Assembly (NCBI GenBank): GCA_902627495.1
Contig: CACOJS010000015.1
Location: forward strand, 1-35,719
Length of the DNA: 35,719 bases
From: Hydrogenophilales bacterium
GTDB taxonomy: Bacteria; Pseudomonadota; Gammaproteobacteria; Burkholderiales; Eutrophovitaceae
Direction: 5' to 3'
Of the stretch, positions 24,842 to 35,605 are shown in pieces; position 1 is the stretch's first letter, and every line of letters starts with the position of its first letter. Both the position numbers and the translations under genes were made by a program. The notes beneath the pieces are model-generated. The model worked only from the letters and a program-made list of their open reading frames with translations, made no database searches and was not told the DNA's origin.

Positions 24842-25945
24842 CTAGCATAATTTAGTAACATGTTCGGCGATAGCTAGAGATGCCGTTAATCCAGGTGATT
24901 CAATGCCGTATAGATTTATTAGTCCTCGAACACCATGATCATCGGCACTTTGAATACAGAAGTCAGCTGCTGGGCTATCAGGCCCTGAGATTTTTGGTCG
25001 AATACCAGTATATCCCGGTTGGAGGTCGCCATTTTTAAGCTGTGGAAAGTATTTGCGAATGGCCTCGTAGAACATGGACTCTCTGGAGTTATCAAAGTCA
25101 TAGTCTAAATTTGGTATCCAAGTTATATCAGGTCCAAATCTTGCCTGTCCGGCTAAATCAAGGGTAACGTGAACCCCAAGTGACGTGCTGGATGTATTGA
25201 CCGGATAAATAAGATGTTTGAAAGGGTTCTTGGAGGATAGCGTATAGTAGTGAGCCTTTCCATAGTATGGTCTTGGAATAAGTTCGTTGGGGCACCCTTT
25301 AATGTTCATTGCAACATTTGGTGATTTCAGTCCAGCACAATTTATTACTGTAGTACATAAAATGCTGACAGGGTCATCACCACCAATGTTTATGAGGAGT
25401 CCATTACGGGTGACCTCTCCGGATAGGAAAGGACTTCTAAAGGCAAATATCGCTCCCTTATTCTCGGCATCTCCCTGAAACGACAACATCAGGTTGTGAC
25501 TGTCAATAATACCTGTTGATGGAGAAAAAATAGCCGACTCAAATTTCAGGGCAGGTTCCATTTCTCGAATTTCTGTTTCTTCAAGAAATCGAAGGTCAGT
25601 AACCCCATTTGAAAGTCCCCGTTTAAGAAAGTCTTTTAAAATAGCAGATTCAGCGAGGTCAGTAGCTACAATTATTTTTCCGATCCTCGAGTGAGGTACG
25701 TTTCTATCCTGACAGTATTGATATAGTAATTTTTTACCCTCAACACAAAGCTTTGCTTTCAGGGAATTCTTTGGATAGTAGATTCCAGCATGAATAACCT
25801 CTGAATTTCTCGAGCTGGTTTGGGTGCCAATAGTATCTTCTGACTCAATAACGAAGACTTCCTTGCCAGATTCCGCCAGGTTTTTAGCGATTGCTAGACC
25901 TACCACCCCCGCTCCGATGACTAAGCAATCAATAGATTGAGACAT
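24842..25945 (-). CDS. FAD-dependent oxidoreductase, L-2-hydroxyglutarate dehydrogenase-like
   Basis: A 367-residue D-amino-acid-oxidase-fold flavoprotein. The dinucleotide motif GAGVVG is at residues 11-16 and the family hallmark SSRNSEVIHAGIYYP follows at about 44-58, with SLKAKLCVEGK. This pattern is characteristic of L-2-hydroxyglutarate dehydrogenase/oxidase, which returns the side product L-2-hydroxyglutarate to 2-oxoglutarate. Other 2-hydroxyacids are possible. The gene converges on coxL with 22 nt between stops. Its upstream gap to proB is AT-rich and holds a 12-bp inverted repeat. The ATG is preceded by AAGGAG. Confidence 0.82.
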   Translation of the reverse strand: MSQSIDCLVIGAGVVGLAIAKNLAESGKEVFVIESEDTIGTQTSSRNSEVIHAGIYYPKNSLKAKLCVEGKKLLYQYCQDRNVPHSRIGKIIVATDLAESAILKDFLKRGLSNGVTDLRFLEETEIREMEPALKFESAIFSPSTGIIDSHNLMLSFQGDAENKGAIFAFRSPFLSGEVTRNGLLINIGGDDPVSILCTTVINCAGLKSPNVAMNIKGCPNELIPRPYYGKAHYYTLSSKNPFKHLIYPVNTSSTSLGVHVTLDLAGQARFGPDITWIPNLDYDFDNSRESMFYEAIRKYFPQLKNGDLQPGYTGIRPKISGPDSPAADFCIQSADDHGVRGLINLYGIESPGLTASLAIAEHVTKLC

Positions 25946-26025
25946 TTATTCTCCTTAATTTCTATAGTTTTCTTTGCGAATGGTGCTTTATTTTTTTTCA
26001 TTTATATAATTTTTTATACAATCTA

Positions 26026-26082
26026 TTTTAATTTCCAAAGAGGTTCATTTGAAGCAATACAATATGAGTGTGGAAATTAAAA
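26026..26082. repeat. 12-bp perfect inverted repeat
   Basis: TTTTAATTTCCA (26026-26037) and TGGAAATTAAAA (26071-26082) are exact reverse complements separated by 33 nt. They lie in the 171-nt gap after proB and before the flavoprotein gene, both on minus. It could be the proB transcript end or paired operator half-sites. Confidence 0.5.
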
Positions 26083-26116
26083 CACATAAGCTAAGACTGT
26101 TTATTAGCTAATATTT

Positions 26117-28277
<2,161 letters not shown>

Positions 28278-28331
28278 CTAATGCCCCATATTACAGGATG
28301 TCTGTGCTGTTATTTATCTGACCCAAATAGA

Positions 28332-28357
28332 AAAGCCCCGTTATGGTACGGGGCTTT
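28332..28357 (-). terminator. Rho-independent terminator after rpmA
   Basis: AAAGCCCCGT and ACGGGGCTTT form a perfect 10-bp stem with a 6-nt loop, followed in the minus direction by TTTTCTATTT. It lies 22 nt after the rpmA stop. A T-run on the other side would also allow termination in the plus direction. Confidence 0.85.
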
Positions 28358-28379
28358 AGCATTTTTTTTTGAAGTTAAA

Positions 28380-28637
28380 CTACGAGGCAAAGATTTGCAC
28401 AGTTTTTTTATTTTTGAGTCCCCTCGTTATAAAATTTACCACTCCGTCTTTCTTAGCAAATAGTGTATGGTCTTTTCCGATTCCCACATTTTCCCCTGGT
28501 AAAAACTTTGTTCCCCTTTGCCTGATTAAGATACTTCCAGCTGTTACCACCTGCCCGCCAGAGCACTTTACTCCCAGTCTTTTGGCATTCGAATCACGTC
28601 CGTTTCGGGAGCTACCGCCTGCTTTTTTGTGTGCCAT
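28380..28637 (-). CDS. rpmA: Ribosomal protein bL27
   Basis: An 85-residue bL27 with the conserved N-terminus [16 protein letters not shown] and the core [21 protein letters not shown]. It sits at the peptidyl-transferase centre of the large subunit. Length equals the family norm. It follows rplU by 9 nt and ends at a strong hairpin. The start is secured by GGGGGA upstream. Confidence 0.98.
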   Translation of the reverse strand: MAHKKAGGSSRNGRDSNAKRLGVKCSGGQVVTAGSILIRQRGTKFLPGENVGIGKDHTLFAKKDGVVNFITRGLKNKKTVQIFAS

Positions 28638-28646
28638 TTGTCCCCC

Positions 28647-28961
28647 TTAATTTAAAGCGATCGCCTCGATCTCTATTTCAGAATAGCCTTGGCGATGACC
28701 TTGTTGTTTCTTAGAGTTTTTTCGACGTCTTAACTTAAAAATGCGGACTTTGTCACTTTTGCCATGGCTGAGGATTTTAGCTTTGACTGTAGCACCTTCA
28801 ACAAGTGGCGTTCCAACATTAACGTTATCTCCATCGGAATGCAGTAGAACCTTATTTATCACAATTTGGCTTCCTACCGCCTCTTTTAATCGTTCAACCC
28901 GAAGTTTTTGTCCAGAGGCAACCTTGTACTGTTTCCCCCCGCTTTCAATTATCGCAAACAT
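28647..28961 (-). CDS. rplU: Ribosomal protein bL21
   Basis: A 104-residue bL21: begins [14 protein letters not shown] and carries [19 protein letters not shown], the typical RNA-binding tail. It binds 23S rRNA. It is the first gene of the rplU-rpmA pair and is divergent from ispB. A sigma-70-like promoter lies 36 nt upstream. Confidence 0.98.
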   Translation of the reverse strand: MFAIIESGGKQYKVASGQKLRVERLKEAVGSQIVINKVLLHSDGDNVNVGTPLVEGATVKAKILSHGKSDKVRIFKLRRRKNSKKQQGHRQGYSEIEIEAIALN

Positions 28962-28996
28962 TGACCAACCGTCGAAAAATTTTTAATCAGCCCGTA

Positions 28997-29025
28997 ATCC
29001 TACAAAAAAAAACCTATTTGTTCAA
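28997..29025 (-). promoter_or_regulatory. rplU promoter
   Basis: Read on minus: TTGAAC (29025-29020), a 17-nt spacer containing T9, and TAGGAT (29002-28997). Both boxes match four of six consensus bases with ideal spacing, about 36 nt before rplU. Confidence 0.6.
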
Positions 29026-29034
29026 GTAAACCTT

Positions 29035-29040
29035 TATAAT
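29035..29040 (+). promoter_or_regulatory. Candidate ispB -10 element
   Basis: A perfect TATAAT about 59 nt before ispB. The -35 region (CCTATT) is poor and overlaps the rplU promoter spacer. Between it and the start lie two mutually exclusive 6-bp hairpins: AAACGC/GCGTTT (29062-29084) and AAAACG/CGTTTT (29069-29085). Confidence 0.4.
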
Positions 29041-29098
29041 TTATGGAGAAAGGTGATTTTTAAACGCCAAAACGAAAAGCGTTTTTAATCGTTAAGGT

Positions 29099-30070
29099 AT
29101 GATTCCAAATATAATTACTGATACTATCCCCAACGAAATGTCTGCGGTCAATGAGATGATTCGCAACCAGCTGTATTCTCAAGTGGACTTAATCAAAGAC
29201 GTTAGCTCATACATAATTAAGGGTGGAGGTAAACGCTTGCGTCCCGCATTGGTAATCCTTTCCTCCCTTGCCTCTGGATACTCTGGGGGTAGTGACCACC
29301 TTAAGTTAGCCGCAGTTGTAGAATTTATTCATACCGCAACTTTGCTCCATGATGATGTAGTTGATGGCTCATCCCTTCGTAGGGGAAATGCCACCGCAAA
29401 TGTTGTTTTTGATAACTCTGCAACAGTTTTGGTGGGTGACTTTTTATATTCCCGGGCCTTTCAGATGGTGGCAGAAATACACAATCATGAGGTAACTAAG
29501 GCCTTAGCTAACGCAACAAACACTATTGCCGAAGGAGAGGTTCAGCAGTTGGTTAATTTGCAGAACCCTGAAGTGTCGGAAGAGATATACTACAAGATAG
29601 TCGGGTCAAAAACGGCCCAGTTATTTGAGGCCGCTGGTCGCTTAGGTGCCATCATAGCTAATATCCAGGAAGATGTGCAGGAAGCTTTGGCGGCCTACGG
29701 CTCCCATATGGGAACAGCGTTTCAGTTAATAGATGATGCACTCGATTATTCGGGTGATGTAGCTAAGATAGGTAAGAAATTGGGAGACGATCTATCCCAG
29801 GGAAAAGTTACATTGCCTCTGATTCATGCGATGTCATATGGATCAAAACAAGAGGCAAAGTTTATTCGAGATACCATTCTCGCTAGGTCGACCGCTGATA
29901 TGATAAATGTTATCGAGGTTTTAGAAAAAACAGGCTCTATTAGCTATGTTTATGGTAAGGCCGATTATGAGGTGAAGCGTGCAGTTGATGCTTTAGAAAA
30001 TGTCCCAGATACGAGATTTAAGAAATGCATGGTAGATTTAGCCATATTTGCCGTTGAAAGGAACCAGTGA
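29099..30070 (+). CDS. ispB: Octaprenyl (polyprenyl) diphosphate synthase IspB
   Basis: A 323-residue trans-prenyltransferase that builds the quinone side chain by adding isopentenyl diphosphate units to farnesyl diphosphate. KGGGKRLRP lies at residues 41-49, the first aspartate-rich motif Asp85-Asp86-x-x-Asp89 (HDDVVD) and the second Asp212-Asp213-x-x-Asp216 (IDDALD). Length matches E. coli IspB (323). Divergent placement next to rplU-rpmA is the usual gammaproteobacterial order. Chain length cannot be fixed from the motifs alone. Confidence 0.95.
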   Translation: MIPNIITDTIPNEMSAVNEMIRNQLYSQVDLIKDVSSYIIKGGGKRLRPALVILSSLASGYSGGSDHLKLAAVVEFIHTATLLHDDVVDGSSLRRGNATANVVFDNSATVLVGDFLYSRAFQMVAEIHNHEVTKALANATNTIAEGEVQQLVNLQNPEVSEEIYYKIVGSKTAQLFEAAGRLGAIIANIQEDVQEALAAYGSHMGTAFQLIDDALDYSGDVAKIGKKLGDDLSQGKVTLPLIHAMSYGSKQEAKFIRDTILARSTADMINVIEVLEKTGSISYVYGKADYEVKRAVDALENVPDTRFKKCMVDLAIFAVERNQ

Positions 30071-30245
30071 CCAATCCTCTCCTGGTATTGTGGGGACGGT
30101 TTTCCCATGAAAGCCTCCGAGGGAGAAAATCCATCTACATGCTGTGGTTGACAAAGCCGAATGGGTTGCCGGTTGGGTTGCGGTTAATTCTCTACGGTGG
30201 CAATATGCTCGGGATAAATGGATCAAATTTAAAGGGACTGATAAA
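30071..30245. other. Untranslated stretch after ispB with a bulged hairpin
   Basis: No convincing gene. GGTTTTCCC (30098-30106) can pair with GGGAGAAAATCC (30121-30132) with two single-base bulges and a 14-nt loop holding CCTCCGA. Frames on both strands cross it without family matches. It could end ispB transcripts or form the leader of the next genes. Confidence 0.3.
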
Positions 30246-30464
30246 TTGGCTAAATACGTCCTATTAATCCTTGTAACTCTTTTCGCTATCCAGTTAGTGA
30301 GGGGTGTACGAAGGATTAAAAACTCCCGACGAGATAGTGAAGTAACTAAGGAAAATATGATCGTTTGTGATTATTGCCATGTTCATTTTCCGCAGAGTGA
30401 AAAAGTAGTTTTTCAGGGCCGGGTATTTTGCTCAAAAGATCATCAAAGAGAGTTTAATGGGTGA
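30246..30464 (+). CDS. Small membrane protein with C-terminal zinc ribbon (PP0621-like)
   Basis: A 72-residue protein: one N-terminal transmembrane helix (LAKYVLLILVTLFAIQLV), a basic stretch, then a small Cys-rich domain CDYC and FCSKDH, likely a zinc ribbon. This layout is typical of PP0621-family proteins encoded directly before ampD in pseudomonads. The TTG at 30246, behind AAAGGGAC, places the helix at the very N-terminus, as in relatives; an ATG at 30144 would add 34 unrelated residues. It overlaps ampD by 8 nt. Function unknown. Confidence 0.7.
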   Translation: MAKYVLLILVTLFAIQLVRGVRRIKNSRRDSEVTKENMIVCDYCHVHFPQSEKVVFQGRVFCSKDHQREFNG

Positions 30465-31065
30465 TCACCGCCGTGCAGATGGGGAGGATGACGCATCATA
30501 TGATGGGGTTGGCCTCTGGTCTGTTAATGAGTATGGATATTTGTCATCAGCGGATATCCAAGAATCCCCCAATCAAAATGAAAGACCTGAGGGCACAAAG
30601 ATTCAATTGCTGGTTATTCATTGCATAAGTCTTCCTCCCGGGAAGTATGGGGGTGTCGATGTGAAAAATTTTTTTTTAAACAAGTTGGATCCATCTGACC
30701 ATCCATATTTTCGTGGGATTGCAAATACAAAAGTTTCAGCCCATTTTTTCGTTTGCAGAAAGGGACAAGTCACACAATTCGTTTCGTGTTTGAGGCGAGC
30801 ATGGCATGCAGGTGACTCCATCTGGCACGGTAAGTCCGGTTGTAATGATTTTTCGATTGGCATAGAGCTGGAGGGCACAGATAAATCTGTATTCACTGAA
30901 GCACAGTACGGAAGTTTGGCCAAATTATCGTCAATTCTAGTAAAGAAGTATAGGATCAAAGATATTGTCTCGCATGGGGATATAGCCCGACCGAAAGGCA
31001 GAAAAACCGATCCGGGGGTTTTATTTGATTGGGATAAATACCGCACCATGATGGAGGTAGATTAA
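30457..31065 (+). CDS. ampD: 1,6-anhydro-N-acetylmuramyl-L-alanine amidase AmpD
   Basis: A 202-residue zinc amidase that cleaves the L-alanine-muramic acid bond in recycled cell-wall fragments in the cytosol; its loss derepresses AmpC-type beta-lactamase in other bacteria. The zinc ligands His55 (VIHCISLPPG), His173 (SHGDIARPKGRKTDPG) and Asp185, and Glu137 (GIELEG), are present. Compared with E. coli AmpD (183) it has about 20 extra N-terminal residues. Translation is coupled to the preceding gene by an 8-nt overlap. No ampR or ampC is in the window. Confidence 0.93.
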   Translation: MGDHRRADGEDDASYDGVGLWSVNEYGYLSSADIQESPNQNERPEGTKIQLLVIHCISLPPGKYGGVDVKNFFLNKLDPSDHPYFRGIANTKVSAHFFVCRKGQVTQFVSCLRRAWHAGDSIWHGKSGCNDFSIGIELEGTDKSVFTEAQYGSLAKLSSILVKKYRIKDIVSHGDIARPKGRKTDPGVLFDWDKYRTMMEVD

Positions 31066-31141
31066 ATAAGCGTGGAAGACCAGAAAAGGATAATAAAAAA
31101 CCAAAGCTGAGAAAAGTCTTTGTCTAAAAAACTTATACCAA

Positions 31142-31168
31142 TTCGCCAGACTTGGCGGGTGTTTTGTA
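31142..31168 (+). terminator. Weak hairpin after ampD
   Basis: CGCCA (31144-31148), GACT loop and TGGCG (31153-31157), extended by two G-T pairs, then TGTTTTGT. Possible ampD terminator, 80 nt after its stop and before the nrdA promoter. Confidence 0.4.
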
Positions 31169-31186
31169 GGGAGGGTAAAAAATCCC

Positions 31187-31215
31187 TTGACAGTTAGCCC
31201 ATAGATACTAAGAAT
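31187..31215 (+). promoter_or_regulatory. nrdA promoter
   Basis: A perfect -35 TTGACA (31187-31192), 17-nt spacer and AAGAAT (31210-31215) lie about 90 nt before nrdA. An imperfect palindrome ACAACATATAGTAGTT (about 31238-31253) has only a partial resemblance to the NrdR box. The leader between them is very AT-rich. Confidence 0.55.
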
Positions 31216-31303
31216 AGGGGCTATATAAATAAAAAATACAACATATAGTAGTTCAACAAAAAGTATAAGAGCCTGAAACTTTTAAATATGTACTGGAGGG
31301 ATA

Positions 31304-34171
31304 ATGCAGCTTGCAACAGACCGAACTTCATCGATTTCCGTCGGTGAGATCGAGGATAAAGAGTCTAAAGATCGACAGTCGTCGATGTCTTACCCTCATC
31401 ACAAGGTAATTCGTCGTAACGGAGCAGTGGTCAATTTTGATCCATCCAAGATAAGTCTTGCTCTCACCAAGGCTTTCTTGGCGGTAAGTGGAGGGCAGGG
31501 TGCAGCATCAGCTAAAATTAGGGATTTGGTTTCATCTCTTACCAAAACGGTGGTTCATGCGTTACCCGGTCGACATCCTGAAGGGGGAACCTTTCACATA
31601 GAAGACATTCAGGATACGGTTGAATTAGCTCTGATGAGGGCTGAACAGCACGAAGTCGCCCGAGCCTATGTCCTTTACAGAGAGAGACGTAATACTGAGA
31701 GGGCCCAAAGAAAGGAGGAAAAACCATCCTCGGAAGTTCTTGACATAAAAGTTCGAGGTGAGTTCGGTCTCAGAGTGCTCGATATCGGAGAGTTGCAGGC
31801 ACTTGTTGATGAGTGTTGTGAAGGTCTGGGAGATACGGTAGAGCAGGAATTAATACTGAAGCTGACCGTCAGAGACCTATACGATGGCGTATCAATTGAA
31901 GAAGTCGACAAGAGTATCATTATGGCATCCAGGTCACTGATCGAGAAAGAGCCTAATTACAGTTTTGTGACGGCACGGTTACTGTTAAACAGCATAAGAA
32001 AGGAAGTCTTGGGGGAAGATTGCAGACATTCTGAAATGGGCAGCCTTTACAAAAATCATTTTCCATCATTTATCAGCATGGCCGTAGAGAAGAACCTACT
32101 AGACAAAAAGTTATTAAATTTTGATCTTCAAAAGCTGGCTAATGCGATAGAAGCTGAAAATGACATGAAATTTGGGTATTTGGGACTTCAAACCCTGTAT
32201 GACAGATACTTCTTACATTCCAATAATAAGCGGATAGAGCTTCCGCAGTCATTTTTTATGAGAGTAGCCATGGGTTTGGCTATCGGAGAATCTGAGAGAG
32301 AAGGGAGAGCGATAGAATTTTATAAAGTCCTTTCAAGTTTTGAGTTTATGAGCTCAACACCAACTTTGTTCAATTCGGGGACTATTAGGTCTCAATTGTC
32401 TAGCTGTTACTTGACAACTATCTCGGATGATTTGGACGGGATTTATGAGGGGATAAAAGAAAATGCTCTTTTGTCAAAATTTGCTGGTGGGCTAGGAAAT
32501 GATTGGACATCAGTCAGAGCACTGGGATCTCATATTAAAGGCACCAACGGAAAATCTCAGGGAGTTGTGCCCTTTCTGAAAGTTGTTAATGATACAGCAG
32601 TTGCAGTAAATCAGGGTGGCAAGAGAAAAGGAGCGGTTTGTGCCTATTTGGAAACTTGGCATCTAGATATAGAAGAATTTCTTGAGTTAAGAAAAAATAC
32701 CGGAGATGATAGGCGTCGAACCCATGACATGAATACTGCTAATTGGATTCCTGACTTATTTATGCAGCGAGTTCATGCTAATGAGGAGTGGACACTTTTT
32801 TCGCCAGCCGACGTTCCTGATTTACATGAACTCTACGGGGAGAAATTCAACCTAGCATATAAGCAGTACGAGAAGAAAGCCGAGACGGGTGATATTCCTC
32901 TTTTTAAGAAAGTTAATGCTGCAGAGCTTTGGAGAAAAATGCTGTCGATGTTATTTGAAACCGGTCATCCGTGGATAACATTCAAGGATCCTTGTAACAT
33001 AAGGAGTCCGCAAAATCATGTGGGAGTGGTTCATAGCTCTAACCTTTGTACAGAAATCACCTTAAATACATCTGACAGAGAAATAGCTGTATGCAATCTG
33101 GGCTCAGTTAATCTTACCGCCCATTTAACAAATGGAGAAGTTGATCTGCAAAAGCTGAGACGGACAATCTCCACGGCAATGCGTATGCTAGATAATGTTG
33201 TAGATATTAATTTTTATGCGGTTGATAAGGCTAGGAACTCGAACTTGAAACATAGACCAGTGGGACTCGGTATGATGGGGTTTCAGGATTGTTTGCACAT
33301 GATGAAGATCCCCTATGCTTCAACACAGGCAGTCGAGTTTGCAGACAAAATTACAGAGTCTCTTTGCTACTATGCCTATTGGGCCTCCACTGAGTTGTCT
33401 GAAGAGAGAGGCCGGTATACAACTTTTGATGGGTCACTTTGGTCGCAAGGTATACTACCACATGATACTGTCGATTTACTGCGAAGAGAAAGAGGAGGAG
33501 ATGTAGAGCTCGACATGAGGTCTTCGATGGATTGGGATGCTCTCAGGCAGCGAATCCAACGTTATGGCATAAGAAACTCAAATTGTGTTGCGATAGCACC
33601 TACTGCCACCATTGCTAACATAGTTGGAGTTTCGGCATCTATAGAGCCAACATTTCAGAATCTTTATGTGAAGTCCAATCTCTCAGGAGAGTTTACAGTA
33701 ACAAATAAGTACTTAGTCAACGAGTTGAAGAAGTTGAGCTTGTGGGATGACGTGATGATTGCTGATCTTAAGTATTTTGATGGATCCTTGGCTAAGATTG
33801 ATAGAGTACCAGCTGCAATCAGAGAGTTATATGCTACAGCTTTTGAAATGGGTTCAACTTGGCTGGTTGAGTGTGCGGCTCGTAGACAAAAGTGGATTGA
33901 TCAAGCTCAGTCACTCAATATATACATGGCAGGGGCTTCCGGTAAGAAGTTAGATGAAATTTATAAACTAGCGTGGAAAAGAGGCCTTAAAACCACGTAC
34001 TATTTGAGAACATTGGGTGCTACTCATGTGGAAAAAGCCACCGTAAGTTCGGGCAGTTTAAATGCAGTTCCTACCCAATCGACAAACTCTCAAGTGGGTG
34101 TTCAAACTTCTGGAGAAGGGGGAGACCAGTTCTGTTCTATTTATGATCCAGAGTGTGAAGCATGTCAGTAA
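31304..34171 (+). CDS. nrdA: Ribonucleoside-diphosphate reductase alpha subunit, class Ia
   Basis: A 955-residue class I large subunit reducing ribonucleoside diphosphates. An ATP-cone lies at about residues 33-125 (VIRRNGAVVNFDPSKI), followed by a second, degenerate cone-like region (about 149-237); this long form resembles Pseudomonas NrdA rather than the 761-residue E. coli protein. Active-site Asn580, Cys582 and Glu584 are in NLCTEI; the redox pair is Cys368 (QLSSCYL) and Cys597 (AVCNLGS); the tail Cys951-x-x-Cys954 takes electrons from thioredoxin or glutaredoxin. GGAGGG supports the start. The ATP-cone predicts dATP feedback inhibition. nrdB follows after 81 nt. Confidence 0.96.
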   Translation: MQLATDRTSSISVGEIEDKESKDRQSSMSYPHHKVIRRNGAVVNFDPSKISLALTKAFLAVSGGQGAASAKIRDLVSSLTKTVVHALPGRHPEGGTFHIEDIQDTVELALMRAEQHEVARAYVLYRERRNTERAQRKEEKPSSEVLDIKVRGEFGLRVLDIGELQALVDECCEGLGDTVEQELILKLTVRDLYDGVSIEEVDKSIIMASRSLIEKEPNYSFVTARLLLNSIRKEVLGEDCRHSEMGSLYKNHFPSFISMAVEKNLLDKKLLNFDLQKLANAIEAENDMKFGYLGLQTLYDRYFLHSNNKRIELPQSFFMRVAMGLAIGESEREGRAIEFYKVLSSFEFMSSTPTLFNSGTIRSQLSSCYLTTISDDLDGIYEGIKENALLSKFAGGLGNDWTSVRALGSHIKGTNGKSQGVVPFLKVVNDTAVAVNQGGKRKGAVCAYLETWHLDIEEFLELRKNTGDDRRRTHDMNTANWIPDLFMQRVHANEEWTLFSPADVPDLHELYGEKFNLAYKQYEKKAETGDIPLFKKVNAAELWRKMLSMLFETGHPWITFKDPCNIRSPQNHVGVVHSSNLCTEITLNTSDREIAVCNLGSVNLTAHLTNGEVDLQKLRRTISTAMRMLDNVVDINFYAVDKARNSNLKHRPVGLGMMGFQDCLHMMKIPYASTQAVEFADKITESLCYYAYWASTELSEERGRYTTFDGSLWSQGILPHDTVDLLRRERGGDVELDMRSSMDWDALRQRIQRYGIRNSNCVAIAPTATIANIVGVSASIEPTFQNLYVKSNLSGEFTVTNKYLVNELKKLSLWDDVMIADLKYFDGSLAKIDRVPAAIRELYATAFEMGSTWLVECAARRQKWIDQAQSLNIYMAGASGKKLDEIYKLAWKRGLKTTYYLRTLGATHVEKATVSSGSLNAVPTQSTNSQVGVQTSGEGGDQFCSIYDPECEACQ

Positions 34172-34252
34172 AAGAGCAGAGCTAAGTTCGTAGAAAAATA
34201 AGTAAAATAGATGAAAACAAATAACAAAATAAAAATATAAGGTAAAAATAAT

Positions 34253-35407
34253 ATGTTGCAGTTTGAAGAAGAGATAGAAAGTGGTGGTGGAAATAAATTA
34301 TCTGGGTCGCATGTTCCTATCAAATCCGATGATGATAATCAGTTAAATAATGTAGCCTACGGGCCAAGGGATCAAAACGATGTAACTGCTAGCAGAGTAC
34401 GGCTAGAGGATAAACGGATAATCAATGGAAAAGCTGATGTTAATCAGCTGGTTCCATTTAAATATAAATGGGCATGGGAAAAATATTTGTCAGGATGTGC
34501 TAACCATTGGATGCCGCAAGAAATTAATATGAACAGAGATATAGAGCTTTGGAAAGATCCAAAAGGTTTGACTGAGGATGAAAGGCTCATCGTTAAACGA
34601 AACCTGGGCTTTTTTGTCACAGCTGATTCGCTTGCTGCCAACAATATTGTCCTTGGTACTTACAGACATATAACAGCACCTGAGTGTAGGCAATATTTAC
34701 TCAGACAGGCTTTTGAGGAGGCGATACACACTCATGCATATCAGTATATAGTTGAGAGTTTAGGGCTTGACGAATCGGAAATTTTCAATGCCTACAAAGA
34801 GGTTGATAGTATTAGAGCAAAAGATGAATTTCTAATACCATTTATTGAAACTCTAACAAACCCAGATTTTAAAACTGGAACGCATGAAAGTGATCAACAA
34901 CTATTAAAAAGCCTAATTGTATTTGCCTGCATTATGGAGGGGCTATTTTTCTACGTGGGTTTTGTTCAGATCCTAGCTTTGGGAAGACAAAACAAAATGA
35001 CTGGAGCTGCTGAGCAGTACCAGTACATACTCAGAGATGAATCAATGCACTGTAATTTCGGTATTGACCTAATCAACCAACTAAAATTAGAAAATCCAGG
35101 TTTATGGACTGAAGCCCTTCGAAAAGAAGTGACCGCGTTAATCAAGCAAGGAGTTGAACTAGAATATCGTTATGCAGAAGATACCATGCCACGAGGGGTT
35201 TTGGGATTGAATGCGCCTCAGTTTAAAGAGTATCTTCGCTATGTGGCAAATAGGCGATGCCAACAAATAGGAATAGACCTGATTTACGAGGGGGCTGCCA
35301 ATCCATTCCCATGGATGTCGGAGATGATGGACTTAAAAAAGGAAAGAAACTTTTTTGAGACTAGAGTAATAGAGTATCAGACTGGGGGAGCTCTAAATTG
35401 GGAGTAA
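34253..35407 (+). CDS. nrdB: Ribonucleoside-diphosphate reductase beta subunit, class Ia
   Basis: A 384-residue radical-generating subunit. All diiron ligands of the E. coli type are found with the same spacing: Asp125, Glu156 and His159 (EEAIHTHAY), Glu229 (MEGLFF), Glu263 and His266 (RDESMH). Tyr163 is in the place of the radical Tyr122, so it should be a tyrosyl-radical enzyme. It pairs with the nrdA product. The ribosome binding site is weak (AAGGT, 9 nt from the ATG) in an A-rich 81-nt spacer. No ferredoxin-type yfaE gene follows; a small orphan is there instead. Confidence 0.95.
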   Translation: MLQFEEEIESGGGNKLSGSHVPIKSDDDNQLNNVAYGPRDQNDVTASRVRLEDKRIINGKADVNQLVPFKYKWAWEKYLSGCANHWMPQEINMNRDIELWKDPKGLTEDERLIVKRNLGFFVTADSLAANNIVLGTYRHITAPECRQYLLRQAFEEAIHTHAYQYIVESLGLDESEIFNAYKEVDSIRAKDEFLIPFIETLTNPDFKTGTHESDQQLLKSLIVFACIMEGLFFYVGFVQILALGRQNKMTGAAEQYQYILRDESMHCNFGIDLINQLKLENPGLWTEALRKEVTALIKQGVELEYRYAEDTMPRGVLGLNAPQFKEYLRYVANRRCQQIGIDLIYEGAANPFPWMSEMMDLKKERNFFETRVIEYQTGGALNWE

Positions 35408-35409
35408 TC

Positions 35410-35580
35410 ATGCATAGATACAATATAGGCGATAAAAAAGGTGAGATGTTAGGGTTTTTTCATAACAACCGACCTGATAGCTCGATATGCAATCATATTT
35501 TATATGAAGGTAAATACAAAGTTGGCAGGTCCATATCGCTGAGCCACGACGTGTTTTATAACTTAATAAATGCTATTTAA
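35410..35580 (+). CDS. Small orphan protein after nrdB
   Basis: A 56-residue protein (MHRYNIGDKKGEMLGFF to FYNLINAI), not recognised. It has no membrane segment and one Cys. GGAG (35401-35404), which overlaps the nrdB stop, stands five bases before the ATG, so translation is likely coupled to nrdB. The position is where enterobacteria carry the ferredoxin YfaE, but the sequence has no iron-sulfur motif. Confidence 0.55.
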   Translation: MHRYNIGDKKGEMLGFFHNNRPDSSICNHILYEGKYKVGRSISLSHDVFYNLINAI

Positions 35581-35605
35581 CTTATATTCCTAGGAGGTGA
35601 TTGAA

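Noticed and set aside
30038..30226. Minus-strand frame across the ispB end
   Set aside because: No family match and no ribosome binding site; it partly mirrors ispB.
31238..31253. Possible NrdR box before nrdA
   Set aside because: Only about nine of sixteen positions fit the consensus and no second box at the expected spacing was found.
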